Shown: positions 57,074 to 64,000 of the stretch, in pieces
Layout of the letters: every line of letters starts with the position of its first letter
Numbering within the stretch: position 1 is the first letter of the stretch
DNA from: Mycobacteriales bacterium
GTDB lineage: Bacteria > Actinomycetota > Actinomycetes > Mycobacteriales > SCTD01
DNA: 64,000 nucleotides
Reading direction: 5' to 3'
NCBI GenBank assembly: GCA_030447385.1
Contig: JAUJOY010000001.1
Coordinates: forward strand, 193,993-257,992
The notes under the pieces: model-generated
Seen by the model: only the letters and a program-made list of their open reading frames with translations
Told to the model about the DNA's origin: nothing
Databases searched by the model: none
Program-made: the position numbers and the translations under genes

Positions 57074-59560
57074 CTACGGCGGCTTGCCCTTGCCCCTCCG
57101 CTGGGTGCTGGGCGATGGCGTCGGCGCATCGGTGGTGCCTCCGGTGGTGCCTCCGGTGGTGCCGCCCGTCGACCCGCCGGTCGACCCGCCCGTCGATCCA
57201 CCGGTCGACCCGCCGGTGCTCCCGGAGGTCGGCGTGGGCCGGCGCCCGTTGGAGGAGAACAGCGTCACCGTCGTCCCGAACGGCAGCTCCGTCCCCGCTC
57301 GCGGCGAGGTGTAGGCGGCGGCTCCCGAGGGCACCGGACCGGCCGAGACGCGACCGCCCTTGCGTACGGAGAAGCCGGCGGCCACCAGCGTCGCCTCCGC
57401 CTCGTCCAGAGGCTGCCCGCGTACGTCCGGCACCTGCACGGCGCGCCCGTCCGTGGCGCCCTTGCCCGGCGTGCTGAACTCCACGACCGGCTGGCCCTTG
57501 AGCGCGGCGCTCATCGTCTTCTGCCAGATCGTGGCCGGGATCGTCCCGCCGTAGACCTGCGGGTAGAAGCGCCCGTTGATCCTGACCGACTTCATGTCCC
57601 TCACCGGCTTGCCGGGGCCGCCCGGGTCGCCGACCCAGACCGACGTGGCGAGCTGCGGGGTGTAGCCGATGAACCAGGCGGCCTTGGAGCCGTTGGTCGT
57701 GCCGGTCTTGCCGGCCGCCGGGCGGCCGATCGACGCGCCCCGGCCAGTACGCCCGCGGGTGGTGCCGTCGATCACGCCGGTGAGGACCTGGTTGACCGTG
57801 TCGGCGACCGGCTGCTCGAGCACCTGGGTGCAGCGCGGCTGCGCGAGGTTGATCGGCGCGCCGCGCGAGTCGAGGACCTGCAGGACCGGCGTCGGCGGGC
57901 AGTGCAGCCCCCTCGCCGCGAAGGTCGCGTAGGCCGCCGCCATCTCGAGCGGGCTCACCTCGGCGGTGCCGAAGACGAACGACGACACGCGCGGCAGCGG
58001 CGCGGATGGCGCGCCGTTCTTGAACTGCCTCACGCCGAGCGTCTCGGCGAGGGCCGCAGCCGGCTCGATGCCGATCCGCTCCTCGATCTGGATGTAGTAG
58101 GTGTTGACCGAGTCGTGCGTCGCCGTCTCGAGGGTGAACGTGCCGGACTCCGAGTCGCCGGCGTTCTCCGGCGAGTAGTCCTCGACGCCCTTGGGCGTGT
58201 AGTCCTTGAAGACCTTCGAGAAGTACTCCTGCGGCGCGAAGAGCGTGAGGTCGAGCGGCGTGCCCTGCTTGAGGGCTTCGGCGAGCACGAACGCCTTGAA
58301 CGTCGAGCCTGCCTGGAAGCCCGCCGATCCGCCGATCGCGAGGTTGACCTTGGTGTGGCCCAGGATCTCCTGCTCGCTGTAGCGGCGGTTGAGCGCCATC
58401 GCCTTGACCTGGCCGGTCCCGGGCTGGACGACGTTGACGGCCGCCCCGGCGCCGAACGGGTCGTTGATCGGCACGGCCTCCTCGGCCGACTTCTGCGCCG
58501 CCGCCTGGATGGCCGGGTCCAGCGTCGTGATGATCGTGAGCCCGCCGGCGAGGAGCTTGTCCTGCCGCTCCTCCCGGGTGTTGCCGAGCACCTTGCCGAG
58601 GTCGGTGTCCTCGAGCGCGCGCCGGACGTAGTCGCAGAAGAAGGGGGCGGTCACCTCCGGGTTCTCGCACCCGCTCGCCACCGGCCGCGGCGCGAACAGC
58701 GGAGCGGCCGGCGTCCCGCGCTCCGCGTTGGCCTCCGCCCGCTGCGCCTCGGTGATGAACCCGAGGTCACGCATCCGGTTGAGGACCGTCTCGCGCCGCC
58801 CGAGCAGCGACTGCATGACGTCGGGGTCCTTCATCGCGATCACGGGGTCGAAGCGGCCCGGGCTCTGCACGAGCCCGGCCAGCAGCGCCCCCTGCGCGAG
58901 GGTGAGCTGCTGGACCGGCTTGCCGAAGTAGAAGCTCGCCGCCGTACCCATGCCGTAGACGCCGTTGCCGTAGTAGGCGATGTTCAGGTAGCGCTCGAGG
59001 ATCTGGTCCTTGGTGAGCTCCTTCTCGATGGCCAGCGCGTAGCGCGCCTCCTTGAGCTTGCGGTCCAGCGTGAGCTCACGGGCGGCCTCCTGGCTCTCCT
59101 TGCTGCCGCGCGCCGCCTGGAGCAGGGCGTTCTTGACGTACTGCTGGGTGAGCGTGGACCCGCCCTGGCTGACCCCGCCGGCCTGGGCGTTCTCCACCGC
59201 GGCGCGCACGGTGCCCTTGTAGTCGACGCCCTTGTGGGCGTAGAAGCGCGCGTCCTCGATCGCGATGACGGCCTTGCGGGTGAGCTCGGGAACGTCCTGC
59301 AGCGCAGCGTTGACGCGGTTCTCGCGGTAGAGGACCGCCAGCTCGGTCCTGCCATCGGCAGCGAGGATGCGGGTGCGCTGTGCCAGTGGCGGGGTCGTGA
59401 GCTCGTCGGGGAGCACGAGGAACTCCTCGGCGCCGGCCTTGGCCGTCAGGCCGAGGCCGCCCACCACCGGAAGGGCGGCGGCGGCCAGGAGAAGACCGGT
59501 GAGGGCGCTGGCCAGCAGGGCGGAGCCCAGCCGCGAGGCGGCCGTGGGGGGACGGGGCAC
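57074..59560 (-). CDS. bifunctional penicillin-binding protein (PBP1/PonA type)
   Basis: An 828-aa murein synthase starting at GTG 59560. One N-terminal transmembrane helix (about 15-40). Glycosyltransferase family 51 domain: IAIEDARFYAHKGVDYKG (catalytic Glu), GGSTLTQQYVKN, RKLKEARYALAIEKELTKDQILERYLN. Transpeptidase domain: GSTFKAFVLAEAL (SxxK), DSVNTYYIQ (SxN) and GKTGTTNGSKAAWFIGYTP (KTG). A single PASTA domain (about 695-765, VPDVRGQPLDEAEATLVAAGF) is followed by a GGST/GGTT repeat tail and a basic end. Orthologous by context to mycobacterial ponA2, next to WhiB4/WblA. Polymerises and cross-links peptidoglycan outside the membrane. Confidence 0.95.
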   Translation of the reverse strand: MPRPPTAASRLGSALLASALTGLLLAAAALPVVGGLGLTAKAGAEEFLVLPDELTTPPLAQRTRILAADGRTELAVLYRENRVNAALQDVPELTRKAVIAIEDARFYAHKGVDYKGTVRAAVENAQAGGVSQGGSTLTQQYVKNALLQAARGSKESQEAARELTLDRKLKEARYALAIEKELTKDQILERYLNIAYYGNGVYGMGTAASFYFGKPVQQLTLAQGALLAGLVQSPGRFDPVIAMKDPDVMQSLLGRRETVLNRMRDLGFITEAQRAEANAERGTPAAPLFAPRPVASGCENPEVTAPFFCDYVRRALEDTDLGKVLGNTREERQDKLLAGGLTIITTLDPAIQAAAQKSAEEAVPINDPFGAGAAVNVVQPGTGQVKAMALNRRYSEQEILGHTKVNLAIGGSAGFQAGSTFKAFVLAEALKQGTPLDLTLFAPQEYFSKVFKDYTPKGVEDYSPENAGDSESGTFTLETATHDSVNTYYIQIEERIGIEPAAALAETLGVRQFKNGAPSAPLPRVSSFVFGTAEVSPLEMAAAYATFAARGLHCPPTPVLQVLDSRGAPINLAQPRCTQVLEQPVADTVNQVLTGVIDGTTRGRTGRGASIGRPAAGKTGTTNGSKAAWFIGYTPQLATSVWVGDPGGPGKPVRDMKSVRINGRFYPQVYGGTIPATIWQKTMSAALKGQPVVEFSTPGKGATDGRAVQVPDVRGQPLDEAEATLVAAGFSVRKGGRVSAGPVPSGAAAYTSPRAGTELPFGTTVTLFSSNGRRPTPTSGSTGGSTGGSTGGSTGGSTGGTTGGTTGGTTDAPTPSPSTQRRGKGKPP
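57133..57225. repeat. tandem repeat coding the Gly-Ser/Thr tail of the PBP
   Basis: Short tandem units (CGGTCGACCCGC and CCGGTGGTGCCT variants, 12 bp) encode about eight GGST or GGTT units on the minus strand. Units of one type are clustered, as expected from slippage or unequal recombination. The tail is a flexible, probably wall-spanning linker. Confidence 0.75.
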
Positions 59561-59728
59561 CTCCCGAGGGTACGGGGCGACGTGGGCGATCTTCGTGCCG
59601 ACGCGGCAGATGGCCGAAAGTACTAGACGAAGATGGGCCGTTCGGGTCCTGCGCGCGGCACCTCGAGTTCCTACGGTGAGCAGGCCGGTCCCTCCGCCCG
59701 GCGCCCCTCACGTGAGGACTCATCGCAG

Positions 59729-60025
59729 ATGAGCGTCGACGCCGCCGACCCCCAGGCATGGGTGGCCCAGTCCGCCTGCCGCAACGCCGACCCGGACGTG
59801 CTGTTCGTGACCGGAGCGGCGCAGAAGCGCGCGAAGGTGGTGTGCCTCGGCTGCCCGGTGCGCACCGAGTGCCTGTCGGACGCGCTGGACAACCGCGTGG
59901 AGTTCGGCGTGTGGGGCGGCATGACCGAGCGCGAGCGCCGCGCCCTGCTCCGCCGCCGGCCCGACGTCACCTCCTGGACCGCGCTCCTGCAGCAGGCCCG
60001 CGCGGAGCACCTCGCTGCCGGCTGA
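59729..60025 (+). CDS. WhiB-family regulator, WblA/WhiB4-like
   Basis: A 98-aa [4Fe-4S] protein starting at ATG 59729. The four cluster cysteines are Cys17, 39, 42 and 48 (SACRNADPDVLF, VVCLGCPVRTECLSDAL). Then the G[VI]WGG turn (EFGVWGGMTERERRALLRRRPDVTSW) and a basic C-terminus. The sequence and the position beside ponA and the ArsA-like pair match WblA of Streptomyces and WhiB4 of mycobacteria, redox-sensitive regulators. Divergent from ponA, with about 170 bp of shared promoter region. Confidence 0.92.
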   Translation: MSVDAADPQAWVAQSACRNADPDVLFVTGAAQKRAKVVCLGCPVRTECLSDALDNRVEFGVWGGMTERERRALLRRRPDVTSWTALLQQARAEHLAAG

Positions 60026-60054
60026 GCCCGCCCGCCGGCTCGCCGCCGGGCCTG

Positions 60055-61248
60055 CTAGGCGCAGACCGCCGTCGTCGTTGCACCAGCGAGCCCGGCGCCC
60101 ACCGACCGCAGCCCCTCCAGGTCGTGCACGTCCCCCGGCAGCGCGGCGACCTCGACCAGCGGCACCCCGGGATGCGCGCCGGTGAAGCGCTCCTGCAGGC
60201 GGCGCTCGCGGCTCGCCAGGGCCACGCGTTCGGCATGCACCCGGAGCACGGCCGCCGCCAGCTCGTGCCCGCCGGCCTCCTCCAGCGCCTGCGCCGCCAC
60301 GTGCGCCCGCTCGGCGCTCAGCGCCTCGCCCGCCGAGCGGTGGACCCGGTTGACGACCAGCCCGGCCAGCGGCATCGACTCCTCGCCGAGCCGCTCCACG
60401 AAGTAGGCCGCCTCCCGCAGCGCGTCCCGCTCCGGCGCCGCCACCACGACGAAGGCCGTGCCGGGCGCCTTGAGCAGGTCGTACGTCGCCTGCGCCCGCT
60501 CGCGAAAGCCCCCGAACATCGTCTCGAGCGCCCCGACGAACTGTGAGACGTCCTGCAGGACCCCCGCCCCGATCACCTTGGTGAGCACACCGGTGAACAC
60601 GGAGAAGCCGGCGCTCATGACCTTGACGTACGCGCGGCTGCCCGCCTTCGCCGGGGCCAGCAGGACGCGGATCATCCGCCCGTCGAGGAACGTGGTCATG
60701 CGCTCGGGCGCGTCGAGGAAGTCGAGCGCCGACCGGGTGGGCGGGGTGTCGACGACCACCAGGTCGTAGTCGCCGGTCGCCTGCAGCTGGCCGAGCTTCT
60801 CCATGGCCATGTACTCCTGCGTACCGGCGAAGGAGGAGGACAGTGCCTGGTAGAAGGGGTTCTGCAGGATCTGCTCGGCCTTGCCGGGCTCGGCGTGGGT
60901 GAGGACGATCTCGTCGAAGGTCCGCTTCATGTCGAGCATCATCGCGTCCAGCGAGCCCCCCTCGGCCGCGCTCACGCCGGCCACGCGGCGCGGCGTGTTG
61001 TCCAGCGAGGTCAGCCCCATCGACTGCGCCAGGCGCTTCGCCGGGTCGATCGTGAGGACCGCCGTGCGGCGTCCGCTCTCGGCCGCGCGCAGTGCCAGCG
61101 CGGCTGCGGTGGTCGTCTTGCCCACGCCGCCCGAGCCGGTGCAGACGAGGATCGCCGCCGTCGCCAGGGTGGCGTCGACGTCGAAGTGCGGGGGCGGCCC
61201 TTTCCTCGCGGAGCCCGGCCGGGCCGCGTCCTTCGAGTTCCTCGTCAC
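60055..61248 (-). CDS. ArsA/Get3-like ATPase, second of a pair
   Basis: A 397-aa cytoplasmic P-loop ATPase starting at GTG 61248, GTGA overlap with the upstream paralogue. Deviant Walker A VCTGSGGVGKTTTAAALAL (35-53), VLTIDPAKRLAQSMG, VVVDTPPTRSALDFLDAPER, and a LAGLVVNRVHRSAGEAL segment. It has only one ATPase domain, so it probably pairs with the upstream gene product as a heterodimer. Annotated in many genomes as anion-transporting ATPase, but no ArsB-like pump is near, and in mycobacteria the pair (Rv3679-Rv3680 type) has another role. Convergent with the WhiB gene. Confidence 0.9.
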   Translation of the reverse strand: MTRNSKDAARPGSARKGPPPHFDVDATLATAAILVCTGSGGVGKTTTAAALALRAAESGRRTAVLTIDPAKRLAQSMGLTSLDNTPRRVAGVSAAEGGSLDAMMLDMKRTFDEIVLTHAEPGKAEQILQNPFYQALSSSFAGTQEYMAMEKLGQLQATGDYDLVVVDTPPTRSALDFLDAPERMTTFLDGRMIRVLLAPAKAGSRAYVKVMSAGFSVFTGVLTKVIGAGVLQDVSQFVGALETMFGGFRERAQATYDLLKAPGTAFVVVAAPERDALREAAYFVERLGEESMPLAGLVVNRVHRSAGEALSAERAHVAAQALEEAGGHELAAAVLRVHAERVALASRERRLQERFTGAHPGVPLVEVAALPGDVHDLEGLRSVGAGLAGATTTAVCA

Positions 61249-62234
61249 GCCATCCCCTGCGCCTTCAGCATGTCGGCGAGCTCGTAGAGGCTCCCGAGGT
61301 CGACCGCCTCGGCAAGCATGGGCAGCTCGTAGGTCGGCCGGTGCAGCGCGCCCAGGCTGTCGCGCCCGCGCTCCTCGAGGGCCACCCGGACGGCATGGTC
61401 GCCGGCCTCGCCCACGAGCGTGTCGACCAGGTCGTCCGGCGCGTCCAGCGCGGCCTTCTCCAGCCCGGACGCGATCTGCGCGCGGTCCAGCGTGCCGGCC
61501 TCCGCCGCGCTCAGGGCGGCGGGTGGGAGCAGCGGCGGACGGATGCCGTTGACGACCACCCCACCCACCGGCAGCCTGACCTGCTCGAGCTCGGCCACGC
61601 CGTCGATCGTCTCCTGCACGGGCATCTCCTCGAGCAGCGTGCACAGGTGGATCGCCGTCCGCTGGGAGCGCAGCACCGCCATGACCCCGTCGGACTGCGC
61701 CTTGATCGGCCCGACCTTGGCCAGGCCGCTCACCTCCTGGCTGATGTTGAGGAACCGCGCGATGCGTCCGGTCGGCGGTGCGTCGAGGACGACGGCGTCG
61801 TACGCGGCGGTGCCGTTGCCGCCACGGCGGACCACCGCCTCCTTGACCTTCCCGGTCAGCAGCACGTCCCGCAGCCCGGGGGCCACGGTCGTCGCGAACT
61901 CGATCGCGCCCATCCTGCGAAGGGTGCGGGCGGCAACACCGGTCCTGGAGAGCTTGTAGAACATGTGCAGGTAGTCCAGCAGCGCGTCCTCGGGGTCGAT
62001 CGACAGCGCGAAGACGTCGCCGCCGCCGGGCGCCACCGCGACCTTGCGCTCCTCGTAGCGCAGGGGCGGGCAGTCGAACAGCTGAGCCAGCCCCTGGCGG
62101 CCCTCGACCTCCGCGAGCAGGACCTTGCGCCCCCCGCCGGCCAGCGCAAGGGCGAGCGAGGCAGCGACCGTCGTCTTGCCGGTTCCGCCCTTGCCGGTGA
62201 CCACGTGCAGCCGCACGCCGGGGAAGTCCGCCAC
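61245..62234 (-). CDS. ArsA/Get3-like ATPase, first of a pair
   Basis: A 329-aa P-loop ATPase starting at GTG 62234 (VADFPGVRLHVVTGKGGTGKTTVA, Walker A at 14-21). Other motifs: VLLAEVEGRQGLAQLF, FALSIDPEDALLDYLHMFY, AVVLDAPPTGRIARFLN and GGVVVNGIRPPLLPP. An upstream in-frame extension to 62432 is less likely, as it crosses the AT-richer promoter region shared with the divergent WhiB gene. Translationally coupled to the second ATPase. Function unknown beyond ATP-driven binding or sorting of a client. Confidence 0.9.
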   Translation of the reverse strand: MADFPGVRLHVVTGKGGTGKTTVAASLALALAGGGRKVLLAEVEGRQGLAQLFDCPPLRYEERKVAVAPGGGDVFALSIDPEDALLDYLHMFYKLSRTGVAARTLRRMGAIEFATTVAPGLRDVLLTGKVKEAVVRRGGNGTAAYDAVVLDAPPTGRIARFLNISQEVSGLAKVGPIKAQSDGVMAVLRSQRTAIHLCTLLEEMPVQETIDGVAELEQVRLPVGGVVVNGIRPPLLPPAALSAAEAGTLDRAQIASGLEKAALDAPDDLVDTLVGEAGDHAVRVALEERGRDSLGALHRPTYELPMLAEAVDLGSLYELADMLKAQGMA

Positions 62235-62282
62235 GTCCCGAGCGTAGGTGAGCAGAGGCCTGCCACCATCCGCCGGACCGGT

Positions 62283-62421
62283 TCGCGCGGGTTTGGCGGT
62301 AAGTGTCTTGTCACTATAGCGAGATCTTTCACTCGAGTCGGCAGGAACAACGGCCGGCGTAGCGAACACCGTTGATGTGACGCGGGCCACAGCCGCCTCC
62401 CGGAAGCGACGGAGACCTCCG
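62283..62421. promoter_or_regulatory. divergent promoter region between the ArsA-like operon and a WhiB gene
   Basis: The segment around 62300-62335 is distinctly AT-richer than the neighbourhood (AAGTGTCTTGTCACTATAGC, then GAGATCTTTCACTCGAG). Both flanking genes point outward. TATAGT on the minus strand and TTGTCA on the plus strand are possible promoter hexamers, but spacing is not canonical. GGAGACCTCCG just before ATG 62422 is the WhiB Shine-Dalgarno region. Confidence 0.4.
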
Positions 62422-62724
62422 ATGCACATCACCCGACTGTCGGCCGAGCGCAGCAGCGAGCCCAGCTGGCGTGTCGACGCCCAGTGCCGCCAGAAGAACG
62501 CCGTCTACTTCTTCCCCCCGGCCCACTTCGAGCGCAAGGGCGAGAAGGACACCCGCGAGGGCGCAGCCCGGGCGCTGTGCGGGGCGTGCAAGGTGCGCGA
62601 GCAGTGCCTCGACTACGCCCTGACCGCTCGGGAGCCGCACGGCATCTGGGGCGGCCTCAACGAGCTGGAGCGCCGGCGGCTGCTCCGCAAGCTCGCCGCC
62701 GAGGCGGAGAGCGTCACGGCCTGA
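62422..62724 (+). CDS. WhiB-family regulator (second)
   Basis: A 100-aa protein starting at ATG 62422 (MHITRLSAERSSEPSW), supported by a Shine-Dalgarno GGAG. Cluster cysteines: Cys22, 53, 56 and 62 (DAQCRQKNAVYFFPP, ALCGACKVREQCLDYAL), then the HGIWGGLNELERRRLLRKL turn and DNA-binding end. The 30-residue spacing of the first two cysteines and the FFPPAHFERKGEKDTRE segment resemble house-keeping WhiB types. Divergent from the ArsA-like pair, so it could regulate that operon. Confidence 0.92.
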   Translation: MHITRLSAERSSEPSWRVDAQCRQKNAVYFFPPAHFERKGEKDTREGAARALCGACKVREQCLDYALTAREPHGIWGGLNELERRRLLRKLAAEAESVTA

Positions 62725-62757
62725 GGACCGGCGGGCCCCCCCGCTAGTCTCCGCAGC

Positions 62758-62916
62758 ATGCAGAAATGGGAGTACGCCACCGTCCCCCTCCTCGTCCACG
62801 CGACGAAGCAGATCCTCGACAACTGGGGTGAGGACGGCTGGGAGCTCGTGCAGGTCGTTCCGGGTCCCGGTGGGGGCGAGCAGGTCGTCGCCTACCTCAA
62901 GCGGCCCAAGAGCTGA
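62758..62916 (+). CDS. DUF4177-like small protein
   Basis: A 52-aa protein starting at ATG 62758: MQKWEYATVPLLVHATKQIL, then DNWGEDGWELVQVVPGPGGG and EQVVAYLKRPKS. The pattern KWEY...LN.WG.DGWELV is typical of DUF4177. It lies just upstream of the RidA gene, 5 bp apart, as the corresponding small gene does in mycobacteria (Rv3678A position). Function unknown. Confidence 0.85.
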   Translation: MQKWEYATVPLLVHATKQILDNWGEDGWELVQVVPGPGGGEQVVAYLKRPKS

Positions 62917-62921
62917 CCGCC

Positions 62922-63401
62922 GTGGGCGTCCGCGAGCGGCTGGCCGAGCTCGGGCTGACCCTGCCGGTCGTCGTACCTCCCGTAGGCGCCTACGTGCCGG
63001 CCGTCCGCACGGGGAACCTCGTGTTCACCTCCGGCCAGCTGCCGATGGTCGAGGGCTCGCTGCCTGCCGTGGGCCGGGTGGGTGCGCTGGTCACGCCCGA
63101 GCAGGCCAAGGACCTCGCTCGCACCTGCGCGCTCAACGGGCTCGCCGCGATCGAGGCGCTGGTCGGGCTGGAGGCCGTCGTCCGGGTGGTGAAGGTCGTC
63201 GGGTTCGTGGCCAGCGCACCGGGGTTCATCGGGCAGCCGGCCGTGGTGAACGGGGCCTCCGAGCTGCTCGGGGAGCTGTTCGGGGAGACCGGCCGGCATG
63301 CACGGTCCGCCGTCGGCGTGATGAGCCTTCCGCTGGACGCCCCCGTCGAGGTCGAGCTGGTCGTGGAGGTCACACCCGCCGAGGTCGAGCTGGTCGGCTG
63401 A
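62922..63401 (+). CDS. RidA/YjgF-family protein
   Basis: A 159-aa protein starting at GTG 62922, 5 bp after the small DUF4177-like gene. Family features: [53 protein letters not shown], and [31 protein letters not shown] including the Arg near the end expected for an enamine/imine deaminase site. The longer type (about 155 aa) is common in actinobacteria at this locus. It detoxifies reactive enamines or has a related role. Confidence 0.9.
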   Translation: MGVRERLAELGLTLPVVVPPVGAYVPAVRTGNLVFTSGQLPMVEGSLPAVGRVGALVTPEQAKDLARTCALNGLAAIEALVGLEAVVRVVKVVGFVASAPGFIGQPAVVNGASELLGELFGETGRHARSAVGVMSLPLDAPVEVELVVEVTPAEVELVG

Positions 63402-63402
63402 C

Positions 63403-64000
63403 GTGGCCGACCCGCGGGGACGGGCTGGACCGGCCGGCACGGACCTCGCCGAGCGGGTCCGCCTGCACCGCGCGGGCGAGCTCGAGGTCGCGCCGGCCCG
63501 GGACGCCGCCACGGTCGCGCTGCTGCGGGACGGCGCCGACGGCCCGGAGGTCTACCTGCTGCGTCGGGTCCGCTCGATGGCCTTCGCCGCGGGGATGCAC
63601 GTCTTCCCGGGTGGCTCCGTGGATCCGGCCGATGCCCGGTCCGAGGTCGCGTGGAGTGGTCCCTCCCCTGCGGGCTGGGCCGTAGAGCTCGGGTGCGACG
63701 AGCCGCTGGCCAGGGCGCTGCTGTGCGCCGCGGTCCGGGAGACGTTCGAGGAGTGCGGGGTGCTGCTCGCGGGCCCTGGTGCCCGGGAGGTGCTCGCGGA
63801 CGTGAGCACCGAGGACTGGGAGGCCGAACGCGCCGCGCTGGAGAACCGCGAGCAGACGCTGTCGGAGCTGCTCGGGCGCCGCTCGCTCGTCCTGCGCACC
63901 GACCTGCTCCGGCCGCTCGCGCACTGGATCACCCCCGAGGTGGAGCCCAGGCGCTTCGACACCCGTTTCTTCCTGGCCGCGATGCCGGACGGGCAGGCGT
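63403..64000 (+). CDS. Nudix hydrolase, 5' part (runs off the window)
   Basis: The open frame starts at GTG 63403 ([19 protein letters not shown]), 1 bp after the RidA stop, and remains open to the window end (199 codons). A Nudix box is visible: [12 protein letters not shown], then later [17 protein letters not shown], which gives the REx2EExGxL core with an insertion between the Gly and the Glu helix. The longer insertion is typical of actinobacterial CoA-pyrophosphatase/NUDT-like proteins with about 270 residues. The C-terminal part is outside the window. Confidence 0.88.
   Translation, partial: MADPRGRAGPAGTDLAERVRLHRAGELEVAPARDAATVALLRDGADGPEVYLLRRVRSMAFAAGMHVFPGGSVDPADARSEVAWSGPSPAGWAVELGCDEPLARALLCAAVRETFEECGVLLAGPGAREVLADVSTEDWEAERAALENREQTLSELLGRRSLVLRTDLLRPLAHWITPEVEPRRFDTRFFLAAMPDGQA

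Noticed and set aside
57133-57225. CRISPR-like array
   Set aside because: The repeats are 12-bp in-frame codon repeats for Gly-Ser/Thr in the PBP tail, with no spacers.
60026-60054. Bidirectional terminator between the WhiB and ArsA-like genes
   Set aside because: The GC-rich bases give only short imperfect stems and no T-run.

Overview
High-GC actinobacterial chromosome. Supporting this are the frequent GTG starts, two WhiB-type Fe-S regulators, the block metallophosphoesterase / YqeY / bifunctional PBP / WblA-WhiB4-type WhiB / paired ArsA-like ATPases / DUF4177 / RidA, and the order SRP RNA - dnaX - ybaB/ebfC - recR - DUF5063 - lysC - asd. I cannot place it below the level of Actinomycetia from this window.

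1-9,766: right-hand end of a decayed integrative, probably conjugative, element. It holds a much-frameshifted DUF4143 ATPase, an excisionase-like HTH gene with one indel, a MobF (TrwC/TraA-type) relaxase-helicase with one indel, a two-gene module resembling toxin-antitoxin, and an overlapping Sel1/TPR-like and HEAT-repeat gene pair. It ends in a 24-nt 3' fragment of a tRNA-Ser gene (probable attR). An IS481-family element with 16-bp flanking repeats sits immediately after the fragment, and the presumed original tRNA terminator lies beyond it. The element continues left of base 1, where the intact tRNA-Ser and the integrase should be.

9,767-10,825: poorly coding spacer with one candidate 27-aa membrane peptide.

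10,826-34,125: a large cobalamin locus. A cobalamin riboswitch (about 25.75 kb, minus strand) heads a run of translationally coupled genes: ChlI-ChlD chelatase, cobO, cobB, cobI, cobM, cbiD, cobL, cbiG-cobJ fusion, ferredoxin, a 26-codon micro-ORF, cobH, cbiX and cobC. A second cobalamin riboswitch just after cobC precedes a frameshifted Ni/Co transporter and a bluB-cobT fusion. Upstream lie cbiB, cobQ and cobN (minus) and the divergent cobU fusion and cobS (plus). Together these cover most of the route from precorrin-2 to adenosylcobalamin, including lower-ligand synthesis. No precorrin-6A reductase (cobK/cbiJ) is visible. The locus carries both early (CbiX) and late (CobN + ChlID) cobalt-insertion machinery.

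34,126-42,600: an M14 carboxypeptidase, a SAM methyltransferase whose stop codon lies inside the 5-bp target duplication of a decayed IS with long inverted repeats, a DUF2087 protein, a hypothetical, a GlxA-like AraC regulator, an MFS exporter and tRNA-Ser(GGA).

42,721-55,613: a response regulator / histidine kinase / DUF4173 operon (the last two each with one frameshift), SRP RNA, the dnaX-ybaB-recR-DUF5063 block, lysC-asd coupled to a Ser/Thr kinase and a proline-rich lipoprotein, an S9 peptidase and tRNA-Pro(CGG).

55,634-64,000: metallophosphoesterase, YqeY, PBP1-type transpeptidase, WhiB, two ArsA-like ATPases, a second WhiB, DUF4177, RidA and a truncated Nudix gene. Apparent single-base indels occur both in mobile genes and in core-looking genes, so sequencing error cannot be separated from real decay without read data.
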